From: Chiridota heheva
Lineage: Eukaryota; Echinodermata; Holothuroidea; Apodida; Chiridotidae
NCBI GenBank assembly: GCA_020152595.1
Contig: JAIGNY010000904.1
Span: 69,501 to 133,500 of the forward strand
Direction: 5' to 3'
DNA: 64,000 nt
Within the stretch, counting starts at the first letter, position 1. Each line of letters starts with the position of its first letter. Position numbers and translations under genes: made by a program. Of this stretch, positions 11,757 to 24,626 are shown piece by piece. The notes beneath the pieces are model-generated. The model searched no databases, was not told where the DNA came from, and was given only the letters and a program-made list of their open reading frames with translations.

Positions 11757-12500
11757 ACATCAAATGCTATAAACCACCAGTTTATACCATGTTCAACCAG
11801 CCGCTAAAACATGTCAACTCCCACCCGTACATAGGTGTTGAAATTGATAATAATCCCAGATAGGATAAACATATACACAACATTACCAACAAAGCAAACT
11901 CTGTACTTAAATTATTAAAAGGTAACCTCTCAAAGTCAAACTGTCCCACTGAGGTTAACACCACTGCATATAAAGCTCTAGTAAGGCCAGTACTTGAGTA
12001 TGCATCAGCAGTTTGGGACCCCCATCACCAGTGCGATGTAGATGAGCTTGAATCAATTCAATGGAGAGCAGCCAGGTTCTGTATGGCAGACTACTCTTAT
12101 AAATCCAGTGTCACTAGCAGGCTTCATAAATTAGATTGGCCCCTGCTATTATCAAGCCGTCTAAAAATGCTATATAAAATAAATTACAGTCTTGTCGCCA
12201 TTACTAATGATAACCTGATCCCAAACGCAAGAATTAATACAAGAAATAATCATGATCTGAATTTTCATGTTCCTTATGCTAAAAAGAATGCTTCTAAATT
12301 CTCCTTTTTTCCTCAAACACTAAAAGATTGGAATGCTTTACCATTAGCCATTGTACATGCACCAGGTCTAAACTGTTTCAAAGCTAAACTTGCTTAGCTT
12401 GTTAGGCCTAATTGATTTTTTTTTCAATACTTTTGCTACGCTCGATTGGCGTTCATGTCCTCTAGGCCTAGTAGGATTTTTGCCGACTTAACCTATTTAG
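11757..12500 (+). pseudogene. 5'-truncated LINE copy (RT C-terminus and 3' UTR), same family as 24.6-27.5 kb
   Basis: From ~11757 the DNA aligns to 26738-27480, the 3' end of the larger LINE, including the segment encoding SHPYLGVEID-like residues (here HPYIGVEID), the region around 'gcatatgcatcagcagtttgggac' and the RRAARFC-type motif near 12060. The longest open piece, 12083-12397, is the RT C-terminal region. The shared 3' UTR 'ttggcgttcatgtcctct' (12447-12465) and 'gatttttgccgacttaacc' (12475-12493) mark the element's 3' end. Truncation at the 5' end is typical of target-primed integration. Stops and indels make it non-functional. Confidence 0.88.
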
Positions 12501-13585
12501 ATAGTTATGAGTAAACAGACATGGCAGTAGGCGTAGACCTATGGCTAAAAATATCACCCTCACAAATAGCATTACAATTTCTAAAAGAGCTCAATGAAAA
12601 CAATATCGATGCTTGTTTTAGGTGGAAAGCAATAGATTTTACAATTTTTGGGGGATATTGGTAATTTTTCTATGGACACAGAATTTTTGTGAACGTCTCC
12701 TTGGAACTGGTCTTTTCGCTCAACTGGTCCACATGCTGTAGCCTTTTGTGTAGGCTAAGCCAATTTTATTCGCCTAACCTTAAACTTTACTTTTAATAGG
12801 ACTAGGCCTACGTTAGGCCAAAGTTAGTCCTCTTTTATTAAGGACTAGGCCTACGTTAGGCTAAAGTTAGTCTAACTAGTCTAACTAGTCACAGTAACAG
12901 CAATACGTACTCCTAAATAAGCTAAATAAATGATTCACGAAGTTCTAACTGTTAAATGTTTCCAGTTTTCTACGAACCCTAGGTAACGTAGGATAAAGAC
13001 ACATAGGCCTAGGCCTACAACTTCAAGTTCAAGATAAAACGTATGGCCTAACTTTAAGACTTCATAAGCTTCTTCCGCACCTGAAAATTGTCCGTGTTTT
13101 CGACAGAACAGTCCAGCACTGCATGCAGTACACGTTATGTGACTGTACAGTAACGTACTTAAAATTACTGTCAAACTGTAGAAAAGTAGATACAGAATTT
13201 AGCTAGCTAAGCCTGCCATGCTAGTTGAATCCCCGGGAACGTTTTACCACATGCATATATGTATATGTAGCCTAGTGCATGCGCTGCATGATCGACAGTT
13301 GATGATTCGTGGAAAACTTCAAAGCAACAAACTTTCACGGTCACTTTCCCCGAATTCAGGCCATGAGGTAGCGCGGAACTAATTTAGTTCCCATAGAAAC
13401 CTATATAAAGTTCCTTTTCGTATACCATAAAACAAAAGATTTGGGATATTTCGTGATGTTTTCCAAAAACCACTATATAATATCTTTCGGATAAGGTGTT
13501 TTTAGCCTTTGTTTATCCTGGTAAATGGTTCGTTCGCCGCAGGCTCTTACCTATAATAGGTTGTGTGTTTAATTTATTTGAGTTT
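12501..13585. other. non-coding DNA with a short tandem duplication
   Basis: Rich in taggccta words. The segment 'ggactaggcctacgttaggc' followed by 'aaagttagtc' occurs twice in tandem at about 12798-12832 and 12841-12876. The 79-codon minus-strand frame at 12935-13174 has no recognisable motif. Confidence 0.5.
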
Positions 13586-13587
13586 CT

Positions 13588-14660
13588 TGATGATGTTACT
13601 AAACTTTGATTCTGATCATAATGTGGATGTTATCCTGTTAGATTTCCGAAAAGCATTTGATAAGGTTCACTTAGGCAGGCTCAAGATGAAAACAAGAGCG
13701 TTTGGTGTGAAGGGAAAGTGTGCCAGTTGGATAAATTCTTGGTTAGTAAATTGAGGTCACAAAGAATTGTTAATGGTGAAGTATTTCTATGGAAGAAGAT
13801 TACAAGTGATGTTCTTCAGAGTTCTGTATTGGGTCCGTTCTTTTCCTTAATCTTCATTAATGATATTGACGTTTCCCTTGGCTCCAGGATTTGTTAATTT
13901 GCTGATGATACGAAGTTAGTTAGTTTTTTGATCCCAAACGTGGCTGATGTCATTTAATGTTGATATATGCAAAGTTATTCATTTTGGTCAGAACAATTTG
14001 GCTTTTGATTACTGCATGAATTATTCAAATCTTAGTTGTAAGTTGTGTTGATCAAAAAAGGGATCTAGGTGTTGTCATTACTAGCAATCTAAAGCCTTCT
14101 GAACAGTGCCAGTGTGCTTTAGCAGCTGCAAGGGCAAATATAAGCTTAGTTTGATACAAAGAATTTTTTCTTCGTGGAGAGTTTATTCTTAATTTGTTTA
14201 AGCAATAAGTCAGCTAGGCCTCACCTTGAGTTTGATATTCAGGCTTGGGGTCCCTTTTTTGCAAAGAATAAGTTCATTTTGGAGCAGGTTCAGCGAAGAG
14301 CCACTAGATTCACTGACACCTAACACCATTTCCATTAAGCTCTGCCATGTTGTGGTTTAAGTAACCACTAAAAAACTAGATCTGGCTCTTGTATGTGCGT
14401 GTGTGTTTCTTTGTATAGTGTTACAGCATGGGGATATTAGCACAGAGTCTGTATTGAGACTTCGACTAGTTTTAGTGAAGAAACAATGTACTGATTTGCT
14501 TTCTCTGAATGCATTGTATTTGGATGAGTGATTTCAATCACAAAAGTGCACTGATTCTTCAGCTCTGGTTTTCATGAGTTACTCTTTTATAAGGATTTAG
14601 ATTGGAGTAAGAGAAGTAATTACATTTTGTCTCTCCTTTTTGATCAAATAAATAAGAAAA
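13588..14660 (+). pseudogene. decayed LINE reverse transcriptase (CR1/Jockey group), a different family
   Basis: The frame at 13563-13754 contains VDVILLDFRKAFDKVHLGRL, the RT domain containing the first catalytic Asp in the DFxKAFDKV motif, followed by a K-x-R-A-F-G-V-K-G segment. After a stop the alignment continues in shifted frames: a damaged 'SGVPQGSVLGP'-like stretch near 13810-13850, 'INDI' near 13857, and FADDT-like sequence near 13895-13915. A C-terminal EQVQRRATRFT motif lies at 14281-14316. Several frameshifts and stops interrupt it and no endonuclease is present. The wording differs from the 24.6-kb and 53-kb elements, so it is a separate lineage. Confidence 0.75.
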
Positions 14661-14967
14661 AATTATTGCGTCATTCATTTTTTTTTTTTTTTATAATAGA
14701 AAGCTTACTTTCAGTGTTGTGGGTCACAACTCTTGTTTCATCTTCTGTATAAATAAACTTTCAAATTGGCTGGATGTGGTCAATCTTATTTCTGTCCTTA
14801 GCTATTATTAAAAGTAGGCCTACACTTAATTAATGTTTTTTCTTGTTGACACATTTTGTTATTGATGATGATGTTTGTTTTTTTCGGGGGGTTTCAGGTA
14901 TATATCTGAATAGTGATTGAGCATTTCACTATAAAATACGAAGTAAAGTAGCCACAGGCATTTTGGG

Positions 14968-15110
14968 GTGAGGATGGGGAGATGGGGGAGATGGGGAGGG
15001 GGGGATGGGGGAGGATGGGGAGGGGGGATGGGGGAGGATGGGGAGGGGTGGATGGGGAGGGTGGATGGGGAGGGAGGATGGGGAGGGGGGAGAATGGGGA
15101 GGAGGGGTCC
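14968..15110. repeat. G-rich minisatellite (gatggggagg-type units)
   Basis: Irregular ~10-20-bp units of the form gatgggg(g)agg fill this segment, giving a near-continuous series of G4-G7 runs. The proline-rich minus-strand and glycine-rich plus-strand ORFs that overlap it are translations of the repeat, not genes. The strand bias makes it a strong G-quadruplex candidate. Confidence 0.85.
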
Positions 15111-17013
15111 AAGTCCAACCCCACATTTTTTCATAGTGTGCAATTTTTGCATTTTTTTTAAACAAGTAAAAAAGAAAGCAATTTGTTTGTGAAGGGCTTC
15201 GATCTACAAAAAGTGGGGTCTGTGAATTATATCATGAATACAATAATAGTGAATTATATATATAGCCATCAGGTAAAATCATTCCTTCGTTTTGAAAAGT
15301 AAAAGGAAAAAAAAAACTACCAACATATTTTTCAACCGAAAGCAAACTTTCTTTGCTAAGTTTTTGGACACATTCTTATACTTCCTGTACTTCAGAAAGC
15401 ATTGAAATATATTGGAACGTGACCCCCCCCCCTCCCCCTTTCCTTCCTATTCCTCCTTCCCTAACAATCATTTCCCTACATATGAATTTCAATTTGCATA
15501 CGGGGTGCTAAATCTGAAGGTGCAGATGTGAGCTGGTGATAATGGCTGAATACACTTTTTGGCACCGTTACGTCGAGGAGCTGTGTAAGTTGGTAGAAGA
15601 GGAGAGTCACAAGAACAGAAAACAAGAAGAGATCTATTTCATGTGTAAAACTAAAGTCGATTTTCAATGACACGTTTTACACTATCTTGATCTTGCATAT
15701 AATTGTTTGCTACCAAATATTATCTCCATGGCTACACACATTGTTACTGACACAGCCTTTCTTGGAAAGTGCCTTTCTGGAACAAAGACAAAGAAAACCT
15801 TTTCGTTGAAACTGTGATTGACCAAAGAGCTTCTTTGGATTGACACAGGAAGTACCAGATTACCTTAGCCAACAAATCGAAACAATCGAGAGAGAAAAGT
15901 GATAATCTGAGATCGTAAATTGAATACAGCTCCATAGTGAGATGTAGCTGATTAGGACTTATAAAACATACAAACGCTTACTTCTCAAAACAAATTTATT
16001 ATTTTGAAAAAGATGTGATGTATGAACAGGAAAACACCTCAAAAATATATTTCTATGCTTAACTTCAGACCTTGAGTATGTTCAAAATACTTTTCGCAGC
16101 TTGAGGTTGGTTGGCGGATAAAGATCAAATACTCTTCATAAGAATTATCTTCCCTTTTTCAAAGAGAAATGACATAGGCAGCGACGTTAGAACCTAAAAT
16201 AAGGAACCTGGGCGAAGGGGCAGGAGCTGCCCTTTTGAATGTTGGGGGCGGATGGGGCAGTAGGTGCCCTGTTGAAAGCTATGAGAAATTATTATAGGTC
16301 ATTCTTGAACCTTGAAAACAAATAGAAATTCACTCACTCACAAATCGTACATAGTGCATAGAAGTTGCAACATAGGCCTACAAGTATTTATTTGACACAA
16401 TAAAAACATGTCATTTACCAGGGGCCGACATTAAGGGCAGTGGTGGGAGGGGGTTTTTCCCCAATTATTTTTTAAGCAGAAATTGGGGCTAGGGGCACGT
16501 GCCTCCCTATTTCAAAAAGTAACAAAAGTGCCCCTAATCAAAATTGAAGTGTCCCTCAATTACTGTCAACAAAGTACCGTCTCTCTATTCCCTCCCCCTC
16601 TTACCCCCAGCCCCGAGTTCCTTTCAACACCCCTGTGCATGGGGTTAAAGACAAGGGACTTATAAGAATGAATAAAAAGACCATCTCCTCTTCATACACT
16701 CACAAGAGAAATTGAATATTTGCCAAAATCTTTTCAGAGCTGTAAAATAGCAAATTTAACTGATTTTGATTAATGTTTTTGCTCTCTATCATGTTTTTCA
16801 ATATAGTTTTATACAATTTAACTAATGTTGCCTCTACCTGCATGTCCATACACCTTGAAGCTCCCTGGTTAAAAGGATTAACTAAATTCATTTAGTAGGT
16901 ATTTCAACTTGCCCACATAAAATTAAAACGGTCTAAAGTGGTACCTCCATGCTAAAACAAAGAATTCCTAACCTCTTAAAACAGACACATAAGTAGAATA
17001 TTTTCGACCGTAA
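15111..17013. other. non-coding DNA, nothing recognised
   Basis: Contains homopolymer C runs (15422-15433) and a GC-richer patch near 16200-16290 with two related 'ggggcag..gtgccc' segments. No convincing exon, element terminus or ORF was seen. Confidence 0.5.
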
Positions 17014-17021
17014 GTTGTATG

Positions 17022-17337
17022 CAGTGGCGTATCCAGCATTTAAAAAAGTTAGTTTCCTTGACCACTTCCCAGGTCAAATTGTTCAAATTTGAGTCCACTT
17101 ATGAGGGAAACTTTGTTTTTGAAAAATATACATCAACAGGCTTGGCTTACATATGCAGATATGCGTGTTTTGCTTATCATTCTTAAACCTGAAGAACTAA
17201 GGGCGAAACGGACCGTAGTGTTGTATTTGGTAGTGTGGAATAATCAATTAACTTTTTTTTACCCTTTGTTTGGAAAAGTCAGGGCTTCGGAAAAGTGGGG
17301 ATCAGGACCCACATTCTACCCATTGGCTACGCAACTG
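17022..17337. mobile_element. 316-bp hAT MITE with exact 8-bp target duplication
   Basis: Starts cagtggcgtatccag and ends ttggctacgcaactg, imperfect inverted repeats of a terminus (CAGTGGCGTAGCCA) common among animal hAT MITEs. The 8 bases gttgtatg occur immediately before (17014-17021) and after (17338-17345). The 135-codon ORF at 17089-17496 runs across the right end of the MITE into flanking DNA and is therefore not a real gene. Confidence 0.9.
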
Positions 17338-17345
17338 GTTGTATG

Positions 17346-20300
17346 CAATATCAAGACACAAACCTTAGCACAAATTGCTTCAATAATATTGCTTGAGTTT
17401 GTTGCTATTTCAGTCCCCACGAAATTAATCTTTTTCAGTGACTTGAATTTCCATTTCCCGCTAAATGAAAGTGGGCCCCTACGCCTATGTATGTAACAAC
17501 CTATCGGGTTAGCTAGTCCCCATTTGCCAAATCTTGGCGCTGCCTCCACTTAAACAATTGTTATATTGCCGCTCGTGGAGGAGCAACTCATCGTTGCATA
17601 TATGGGTTTGACTTGTCCAAGGACACATTCATTGTTTAAAGGAAACTTGAGTACTTTTATCAATTGAATATGTGAGAGGCATGTGCCTAGAGTTGTGTTC
17701 CTACACCTACACTCCGGGCGACCAGACCATTAAATTTTAAGAATGTTGTACTGTCCACCAAAAACAGCAGAAATATAGAGTGATATGAAGGAGGAGAGAA
17801 AAGGGGGAAGGGGCAGGGGGAAGAGGGGGGGAAGAGTACATGTAGAAGGAATATATTATCTCCACAGTGGCCTATTTAGTGGGTTCAAGTGAAACCTCCC
17901 CCCCCCCCCCCACTCCCCTCACTCGGGCGAAATTCCTAAGTGAAATGTAAGTAGCTGAATATACTAGTATAGTACATAAATTCAGGAAATTAACTGGATT
18001 TAGATTCAAGGTTAGATATCGGAAAATAATTTGGCAATAATTTTGACCCTGGGGAATATTTGTCTTATTATATTAATTTCATAGGAATATTTTCCTAGAG
18101 TCGAAAAGCTCACCATAAAGAGCGTAAGGGGGAAGGGTGGTAGGAGGTTGCTTTCAAGAAGGTATGAAGGAGCATTTGCCAACTAGTATGTTAAGAAAGG
18201 TTAAGCCCGAAAAAAAAAGTTTGATTATCATTAGAGAGAGAATCTTAAATAAAAATACTTTAAGCCCCAAATATTTGCCATATAAACATTCTGTTTTCAG
18301 CCAAGTCTGACTTTTTAAAGTGAAATTGAGCTCAGTTCTATACCAGATGCAGTCTGTATTAATAAACCTGCAAAAGACTTGTACGCTATAGCGACGGAAA
18401 CAGGAAGGTGGGGGAAGGGGGAGGGGGGGGGGGCAATGGACTCGCCTCCAGTCAGAAGTGGTTATTTCTGTCCCCCAACTTTAAATTGACAAATATATCA
18501 TTTAGACAAGATAATGTTTTTTAATAAGTAAATCAAATTACTGAAAGAAATTAATTCTCATGACCTGATAGAGCTACAAACATACATGACACGAGTCAAA
18601 CAAATTTTTGTAAGGTAAAAAGTAGATCTAATTGATGCAGAAATCACTTCAAGTTCATTCTCTGTCCAACAATACCTCAGGCAACAATACCTTGGATCTA
18701 CTTCTTGGCGAGTGATGATGGTATAGATACCACTGGATTATAACACAGCAGCTAACAGAGGTGCCGTAACCAGGTAAATATCCTGCCACAGTGTGAACAT
18801 AAATAAAAAAATGTGTTTGCTCCACCCACACCGACGATGACAAATAGTTTTATAAAACTCGTGGAACTAGTTTAAGGTAAGCCTATATTAAAGACAGATA
18901 GAAGAACAACAAATGGTCACTTATGTATACATATTATTAATATAATTACTGGACTGGGCATACATTACCTTCATCCGTGTTTTCCCTTTCCTTTTTTGAA
19001 AAACCATGTGCAAAAAGTGCCATTTTCAAAATTCAACTTCAACCGAACTTAATTCATCGTCATCGAGTAAGAACAGGCTTGACAAGTTTCCGGCTCTTGA
19101 CAAATTAAAATTGCGTCAAAGTTTTCTTTAAAAAAGTTGAAATATTTTTTGTTTTGTTTTACAGGGATACAACGAATTTACATTGCAGGGAATGCAGGGA
19201 GATTTTCATTTCATGTATGCGCATCTGTACGGTACATAGGCATATAGGTGTAATTTAATTTTTGTTAATATGTTAATATGGGATTGGCCATGCCCCCCTC
19301 CCTCTGGCTACGCCAGTGTATAAAAGGCCTTCAATGACAGATAGCCATCTGTTCCCAGTCGCCGATATTTTAACAAAAGAATGGATCAGCATTAGGGGAG
19401 TAGGAAGTGTCCCTCTCAGGGATGGGGTCAAGACCCCAAAACTTCCTTTACAAGCAGACAATTTCCACTGGCAGACTGGTAAATGAAGTTTCTATCAATG
19501 TTAAAGTTGCTACTAATCGGAAGTCTTCAATTTTCGGGAAATAACCAAAATATTTGGGGGAATTTTCCTTTAATGATTTTCTTCTTCACACATTGGTAAA
19601 TTTTAAATACATTTTTCAGGCAAGTTTTTCGATTTCAGGCAAATTTTCTTCCACTTTCGAGAAATATTACCATATTTTATCCAAATTCCCAATAATTTTA
19701 CCAAATTCCCCTCCACTTTTTTCAATATGATATTACTCATTTCTCTTACCTCCCAACTGGGAGAATTTGGCCCTGTTGGGTTTGCATCTGCAATTTATGT
19801 ATGAATTGCAACATGCAAAATTTGGGCCTACTTTTAGCCCCCAAACCACAGAGCTTCTGGCCCCTTGACTCCACTGGGGCCCTTAAATGGCCCCTGGACC
19901 CCAGACCAATATATGTTTGATTCCCCCTCCCTCCTCAACTTAAAAACGTTCGGCGCCGTTGCACAACACATACAGTGTGACCTCTTATGCTTTGTAGCTG
20001 TACAATATTGGCTAATGGATTAGAACGGGCATGTAGCTGCACAATATTGGCAACTGGATTGGGAACGGCATAGGCGTAGGGGCCCAAATTCATTTGGGGC
20101 CAATGAAAATTGACCCAAAAATGTGCCCAAGAATTGTAGATTACATTTGTGATCCACATCGGGTTTACTTAAGAATACTTACAGCCAATCATCATAAGGT
20201 ATGCCAATTCTTTAGAACTTGGTATGAACTTGTTTAATATTGGAGAAACGCCAATCAGGAAACAGACATTTTAACTGACAACTAATGATTTGCTAAAAAA

Positions 20301-22154
20301 GAAGCTTTCTATAATACCAAGTATTAACCAAGTGTTGATTTCTATAATATTTGGGGCTTTTGCTTCCTATTGAAATATATAACACACATACAATGTAACA
20401 GGTATGCAGAAATGAAAACAATGCATTATCTTTTCATCATTTTATTTGTTCATTAGCATAAACATGACAAAGCATTAAAACAACAAAGTAACAATGCAAA
20501 TGCAAAAAGCAACAAGATACATGTAATCATGCACACAAGTTTTATGAATCAACCAGAATGCAATACTGCATTGATGTTACACTGGCAAAAAATATTCCCT
20601 TAATTTGTGTCATTTAATTCTAGTCTGCAGATAAATAATCATGTACCTAAATATAACAAGTAGTACTATCATTGTAGATCATACATCAGAATTAGCTGCT
20701 CTCTACATTGCAGACAATTAAAAACAGTGAGTTTGTAAACAAGTATAGCAGGTGCACCCATCAATACATCATAAATGTGCTTTGAATGACCATGGAGATA
20801 TTTCCATGGAATAAGTCCGCTATAAGCTGTAAAGAGCTTATTTTTACATGAGTTTTTGCTATTCACCTATTTCAAAACAAACAATTTTTATGTTTTATCT
20901 TCCTGTACATACTGTACTTTCACTTTGAAATCCCTTAATCAGTGATTTCTCTCTTTACCAGCAATTTTATCTTGCTCCCCAGCAGAGGTTGCATTATAAT
21001 TTTTTGTCTGGCGTATTTGGTTATGACAAGCCTTTGATTTTTGGCATATTTTGTAAATGTGCTGTTCTATGTACAGGTCACCGCGTAATGTACATGACAC
21101 TGCAAAGCTTACAAGCATTGTGAATACACACACACTTGAGTCAGGCCTGCCCCGCTAAAGTGAATTGAAATTGGGCTTAAAATACCAAAAACATTAAACA
21201 TTGGACCATTATTATCATACAAAATATTAAGAAAATTTCAATCCAATCCTTGTATAATGTTGATTGTTGAATCATAAAAGTTGTGTTAACAATCCAAAAT
21301 AAAATACGAAAAATACTGCTGTTTATCATATTCAAAGTTTCATGAGGTAAACTTTGACCAATTGTCAACAATAATATACTATTCAGATCTCGAATACGCC
21401 TACTTTTGTACAGTTTAGTAACCTGACTTGCAGATTGTGATCACTTCACAGATACACGATCAACACAATACAGGAGGAAAGTAGAATCCTAGTTAATAAT
21501 ACCGTTGACAATTGACAGCCTGCATTCTAAACAACATCAAAACTTTCACGGAAGTGTACAGTGTATGTACATTATGTATAGGGCCTGTGTACTAGCCATG
21601 TACAGTACTGGTACAGGCATGTTGAATCATTCGGCTGTTAGTCTCGTAGTTGTGTCTTTTTTTTATTTATTTATGAGTAATTCAAAATCATTTCTGTGTG
21701 AAATAAAACTTTCAATCCCATAAGAGAGGTAAGATGTTCATGATTTTCATTTAATTTCATATCAAATCTGTCGTTAACACGGTCTCTGCTAACCAGCAAG
21801 TTATCCTCCCATGGACTTACAAACGAAGCAACATTGTTTTAAACCTGCTCAAATTACATAATATCTCTTGATCAAGCTGGTAATATGACAAGATAAGATT
21901 ATAAAGGGATATTTGCATAAAGAAGCTAAAAGCTTGATTACAGCTGAAGACAAGCAAATCATTCAAAAGGTGAGCCATCTACTGTAATTTCACTGCAAGA
22001 AGACATAAATGAGAGGTCAATCTCATACAAAATGATTAACTGATATAAAATCATAAATGTGTTTGTTTATTTACATTGTGTCATACAAAAATATGTCATG
22101 TACCTTCCATAAAAGTTACAAGCAAAGGAAAATATGGTGAACTTCTAAGAATAT
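17346..22154. other. non-coding DNA, 4.8 kb
   Basis: No supported gene. Noted items: a C run at 17889-17904; a G-rich tract at 18405-18433; a 'ctggctacgccagtg' at 19304-19318 that matches the right terminus of CAGTGGCGTA-type hAT MITEs but without a detectable left end; an AT-rich stretch at 19500-19720 made of 'aaattttc/ttccc' words like those at 31.7-34.2 kb; and a 39-bp tandem duplication ('tgtagctgcacaatattgg') at about 19994-20071. Confidence 0.45.
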
Positions 22155-22533
22155 CATTAGTAAAGGTACTGCTTAAAAATTTGTCTTGCAATTTTGAAGC
22201 AACAAATTAACCACATCATTCAAGATTAACTTTGCGTCATAACATTGAGATATAAATAGGTCTACGTCGCCTTTCCCCAGCAGCAAAGACAAACGATGCC
22301 AGCATTGATTACAGTTACTACTTATATTACAAATTCAGATGTGTGTGTCACTAAAAATACTACCATAACCTCAAGTGGGAGTTGTTATCTTGAAGGAGCA
22401 TAGATAAGGTGAAACTGTATACAGTTTTGGGGCTTAAGAAACAAAGAAATATATAACTTTTACTCTGACCAGCCCAGCTCCATTTGAAGGCCTGTTGAGA
22501 TGTTCCTGGTTTTCAGCAGAGCCATTTCTAATG
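22155..22533. mobile_element. 379-bp MITE with ~24-bp TIRs, copy 1
   Basis: Left end cattagtaaaggtactgctt and right end aagcagagccatttctaatg-type sequence are inverted repeats (about 21 of 24 bp match in the 49.4-kb copy). The whole element aligns directly to 49425-49829, including 'cctttccccagcagcaaagac' and 'gaaatatataacttttactc'. No ORF. The target duplication is not clear, so the superfamily is undetermined. Confidence 0.75.
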
Positions 22534-23980
22534 TTAAATGAATGGTATATGAAAATACCAGAAGTTAAGATGTAATGGTTCAAACTTAATTGTTAACAAA
22601 AACTACTTATGAATGTGATTAACAGGATACAATTTATATATATGAAATACTGATAACAGACAAATAAATAAGCCAACCAAAATTGTGCTAAGTGAAGATG
22701 ATAAAATAATGTAATAATAAATGTGAAACTGGCACATATCTAAAGACAAAAATACCTGAGAAGATAGTGTGGAATATAAGTCAGCTGGCATTCTAACTTA
22801 CTCCATCTTAAAATTTACTATTAAATAATACTATATCACTTCAGAATATCCTGCATATAGTAGGAATATTGCACACTAAAGTAGTCCACTTAAACCAGAA
22901 CCAAAAGGTTTTGTGGTTCTAATGCTTTTTTCACAAGCTGATTGATTTGCACAATTTATATTTACTGTCAAGTCATTGCATATCATGACATATTTGTTCC
23001 ATGATATTCATTCATAAACCACACCCACACATTAGAACATTGTGCACACCATGCATCTGTGTACGACATATGGCATAAATCCAATATACCGTTCATGAGA
23101 TAGTTTTGTGTTTACATCATTTAACACTTTTTTAGCCTATCATCAGGGCTCACGAAATCCTATTGCCTGGGGCTACTAAGATTTTCATTCGGGCTACTGG
23201 AATGACAGTCTCAAAAGCCCCAAGGGCTACCACTTAGAACTTCTTTTATATATACAAAGTAGTACTCTGGCTTCCAACTAGCCTTGTCAGGCTACCAGTA
23301 AGAAGATTCTGGTGGAGAATAGGGCACCTGGTCTCAAAATGATTTTTCGAACACTGACCATGCATTGATAACATAAGCATGTACACAATTAACCAACAAT
23401 ATATTCAGGGAAAAGTTCATTTTCAGCTTAACTTGTTATTGCTTCTTTCTTTGTTCTATAAACAAAATGATAAAATGTACAGCATAGTAAAAGGTATTTA
23501 CATCTTTGGTAACACACAAAACAATTAAATCTGCCTACTTCACTAGTGACAGATGTAAAAACATTAAATATAATCAATCATAAAGACAGAAGAAACTAAA
23601 AAAATCTCCCAAGTTTTGAAATGATTATAAAGGGATAACAAATATGAAAAATAATCAACTGCTCCTTTGCTGCTAGGTTTTTCATTTTCAATTAATTTGT
23701 CTAATGTAGGACTATAGACCTTTTTAAATCTAAATCAGCATTTCTAGATAACCAATTTAAATAATGTCACATGGCCGAGATTCACGTGTCCATAATGGAG
23801 CAATCATATACTGGAGGAATCTTATTGATTGATAAAGTACTGGAGGAATCTTGGCCATCTGCACAATTCACGCGAGGTATTGGACCAAGCGGATAAAAAA
23901 ATATTTTCAAGCGCACGTATCATACGTGCATTTTTGTCAGATAAACCACAACTTGAGTTACATGGGAAACAATTCCCTCC
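22534..23980. other. non-coding DNA with a possible degenerate hAT-like MITE at 23147-23361
   Basis: Mostly AT-rich unique sequence. At 23147-23361 the ends cagggctcacgaaatc and gatttttcgaacactg are loosely inverted, and the interior carries repeated 'gggctac' words in both orientations. No matching 8-bp flanks were found, so the element call is weak. Confidence 0.35.
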
Positions 23981-24519
23981 TTACATACAGTACAACATCC
24001 CATTTCTCACCCAGCAATGCATCCAACTCAGCAATATTGTGGTTTTATAAGAAAAGCGGGTCCTTATTTTTGTAAAATGATTAAGGCCAAAGATGTCTAG
24101 GTCAGTTTCAAAATGACACAAACCTAGAACAGCTGTTCTGCGATGAACCTTGCTCTTCAAAGCGCACTGAATTTTATGGTTCATCCAGCACCCAATCTGA
24201 AACTTTCTCGACTCCATACGATGCTCAAAACTTTCCTGGGACCGTTGAAGTGATTGCTCAAACCGACTTTCATTGCCTCTCTGTAGCATTCTCCTTACTT
24301 CTACAGGAGGAGGATCTGAAGATGCAGTAAGTTTGGATACAGGTACACTTATCTGGATCTCCTGATCGCCCAGAAAGAATCCCTTGGCAGTGTACCCTCC
24401 ATGCTGCTTATTCAGCTGTTCCACAGCCAGCTTCACTGGAACAGCACCAATGACCACCTGGCAAACTTCCCCACAAGAAAAAAGGACCCCTATCTTGTGC
24501 AGGACACTAAAGAAGAGTT
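23981..24519 (-). CDS. candidate host-gene exon 3 (unrecognised protein)
   Basis: On the minus strand a polypyrimidine tract followed by ttcag (acceptor at 24520-24522) opens a frame that reads without a stop from 24519 down to 23981. It begins ELFFSVLHKIGVLFSCGEVC and continues with VEQLNKQHGGYTAKGFFLGD and a Pro-rich SSDPPPVE. A good donor (GTAAGG, 24293-24298) would end the exon at 24299 in phase 0. Alternatively the frame continues through a charged, Gln/Arg/Ser-rich segment (RGNESRFEQSLQRSQESFEH) as a terminal exon. The entry phase (two bases) fits the exit phase (one base) of the exon at 27645-27740. I do not recognise the family. A LINE occupies most of the upstream intron. Confidence 0.6.
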
Positions 24520-24626
24520 CTGAATTAAAAAAAAAAATTTAAAAAAAAATGACTCATGGATATACAGGAGGGTATTGTGCAATACTGTACTGCAACTTCA
24601 TACTCTCTCAAGCCCTCCCATTAGTC

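Noticed and set aside
12935-13174. 79-codon minus-strand ORF
   Set aside because: No family motif and only a weak acceptor inside; not enough for an exon call.
13400-13412. TATA-box-like ctatataaagttcc
   Set aside because: No transcript or ORF starts downstream except a decayed LINE; AT-rich DNA gives such words by chance.
14859-15192. Proline-rich and glycine-rich ORFs
   Set aside because: They are translations of the G-rich minisatellite and appear in all frames.
17089-17496. 135-codon plus-strand ORF
   Set aside because: It crosses the right end and target duplication of the hAT MITE, so it is not a conserved unit.
19304-19318. Right terminus of a CAGTGGCGTA-type hAT MITE
   Set aside because: No left terminus with matching 8-bp flank could be found; kept only as a note.
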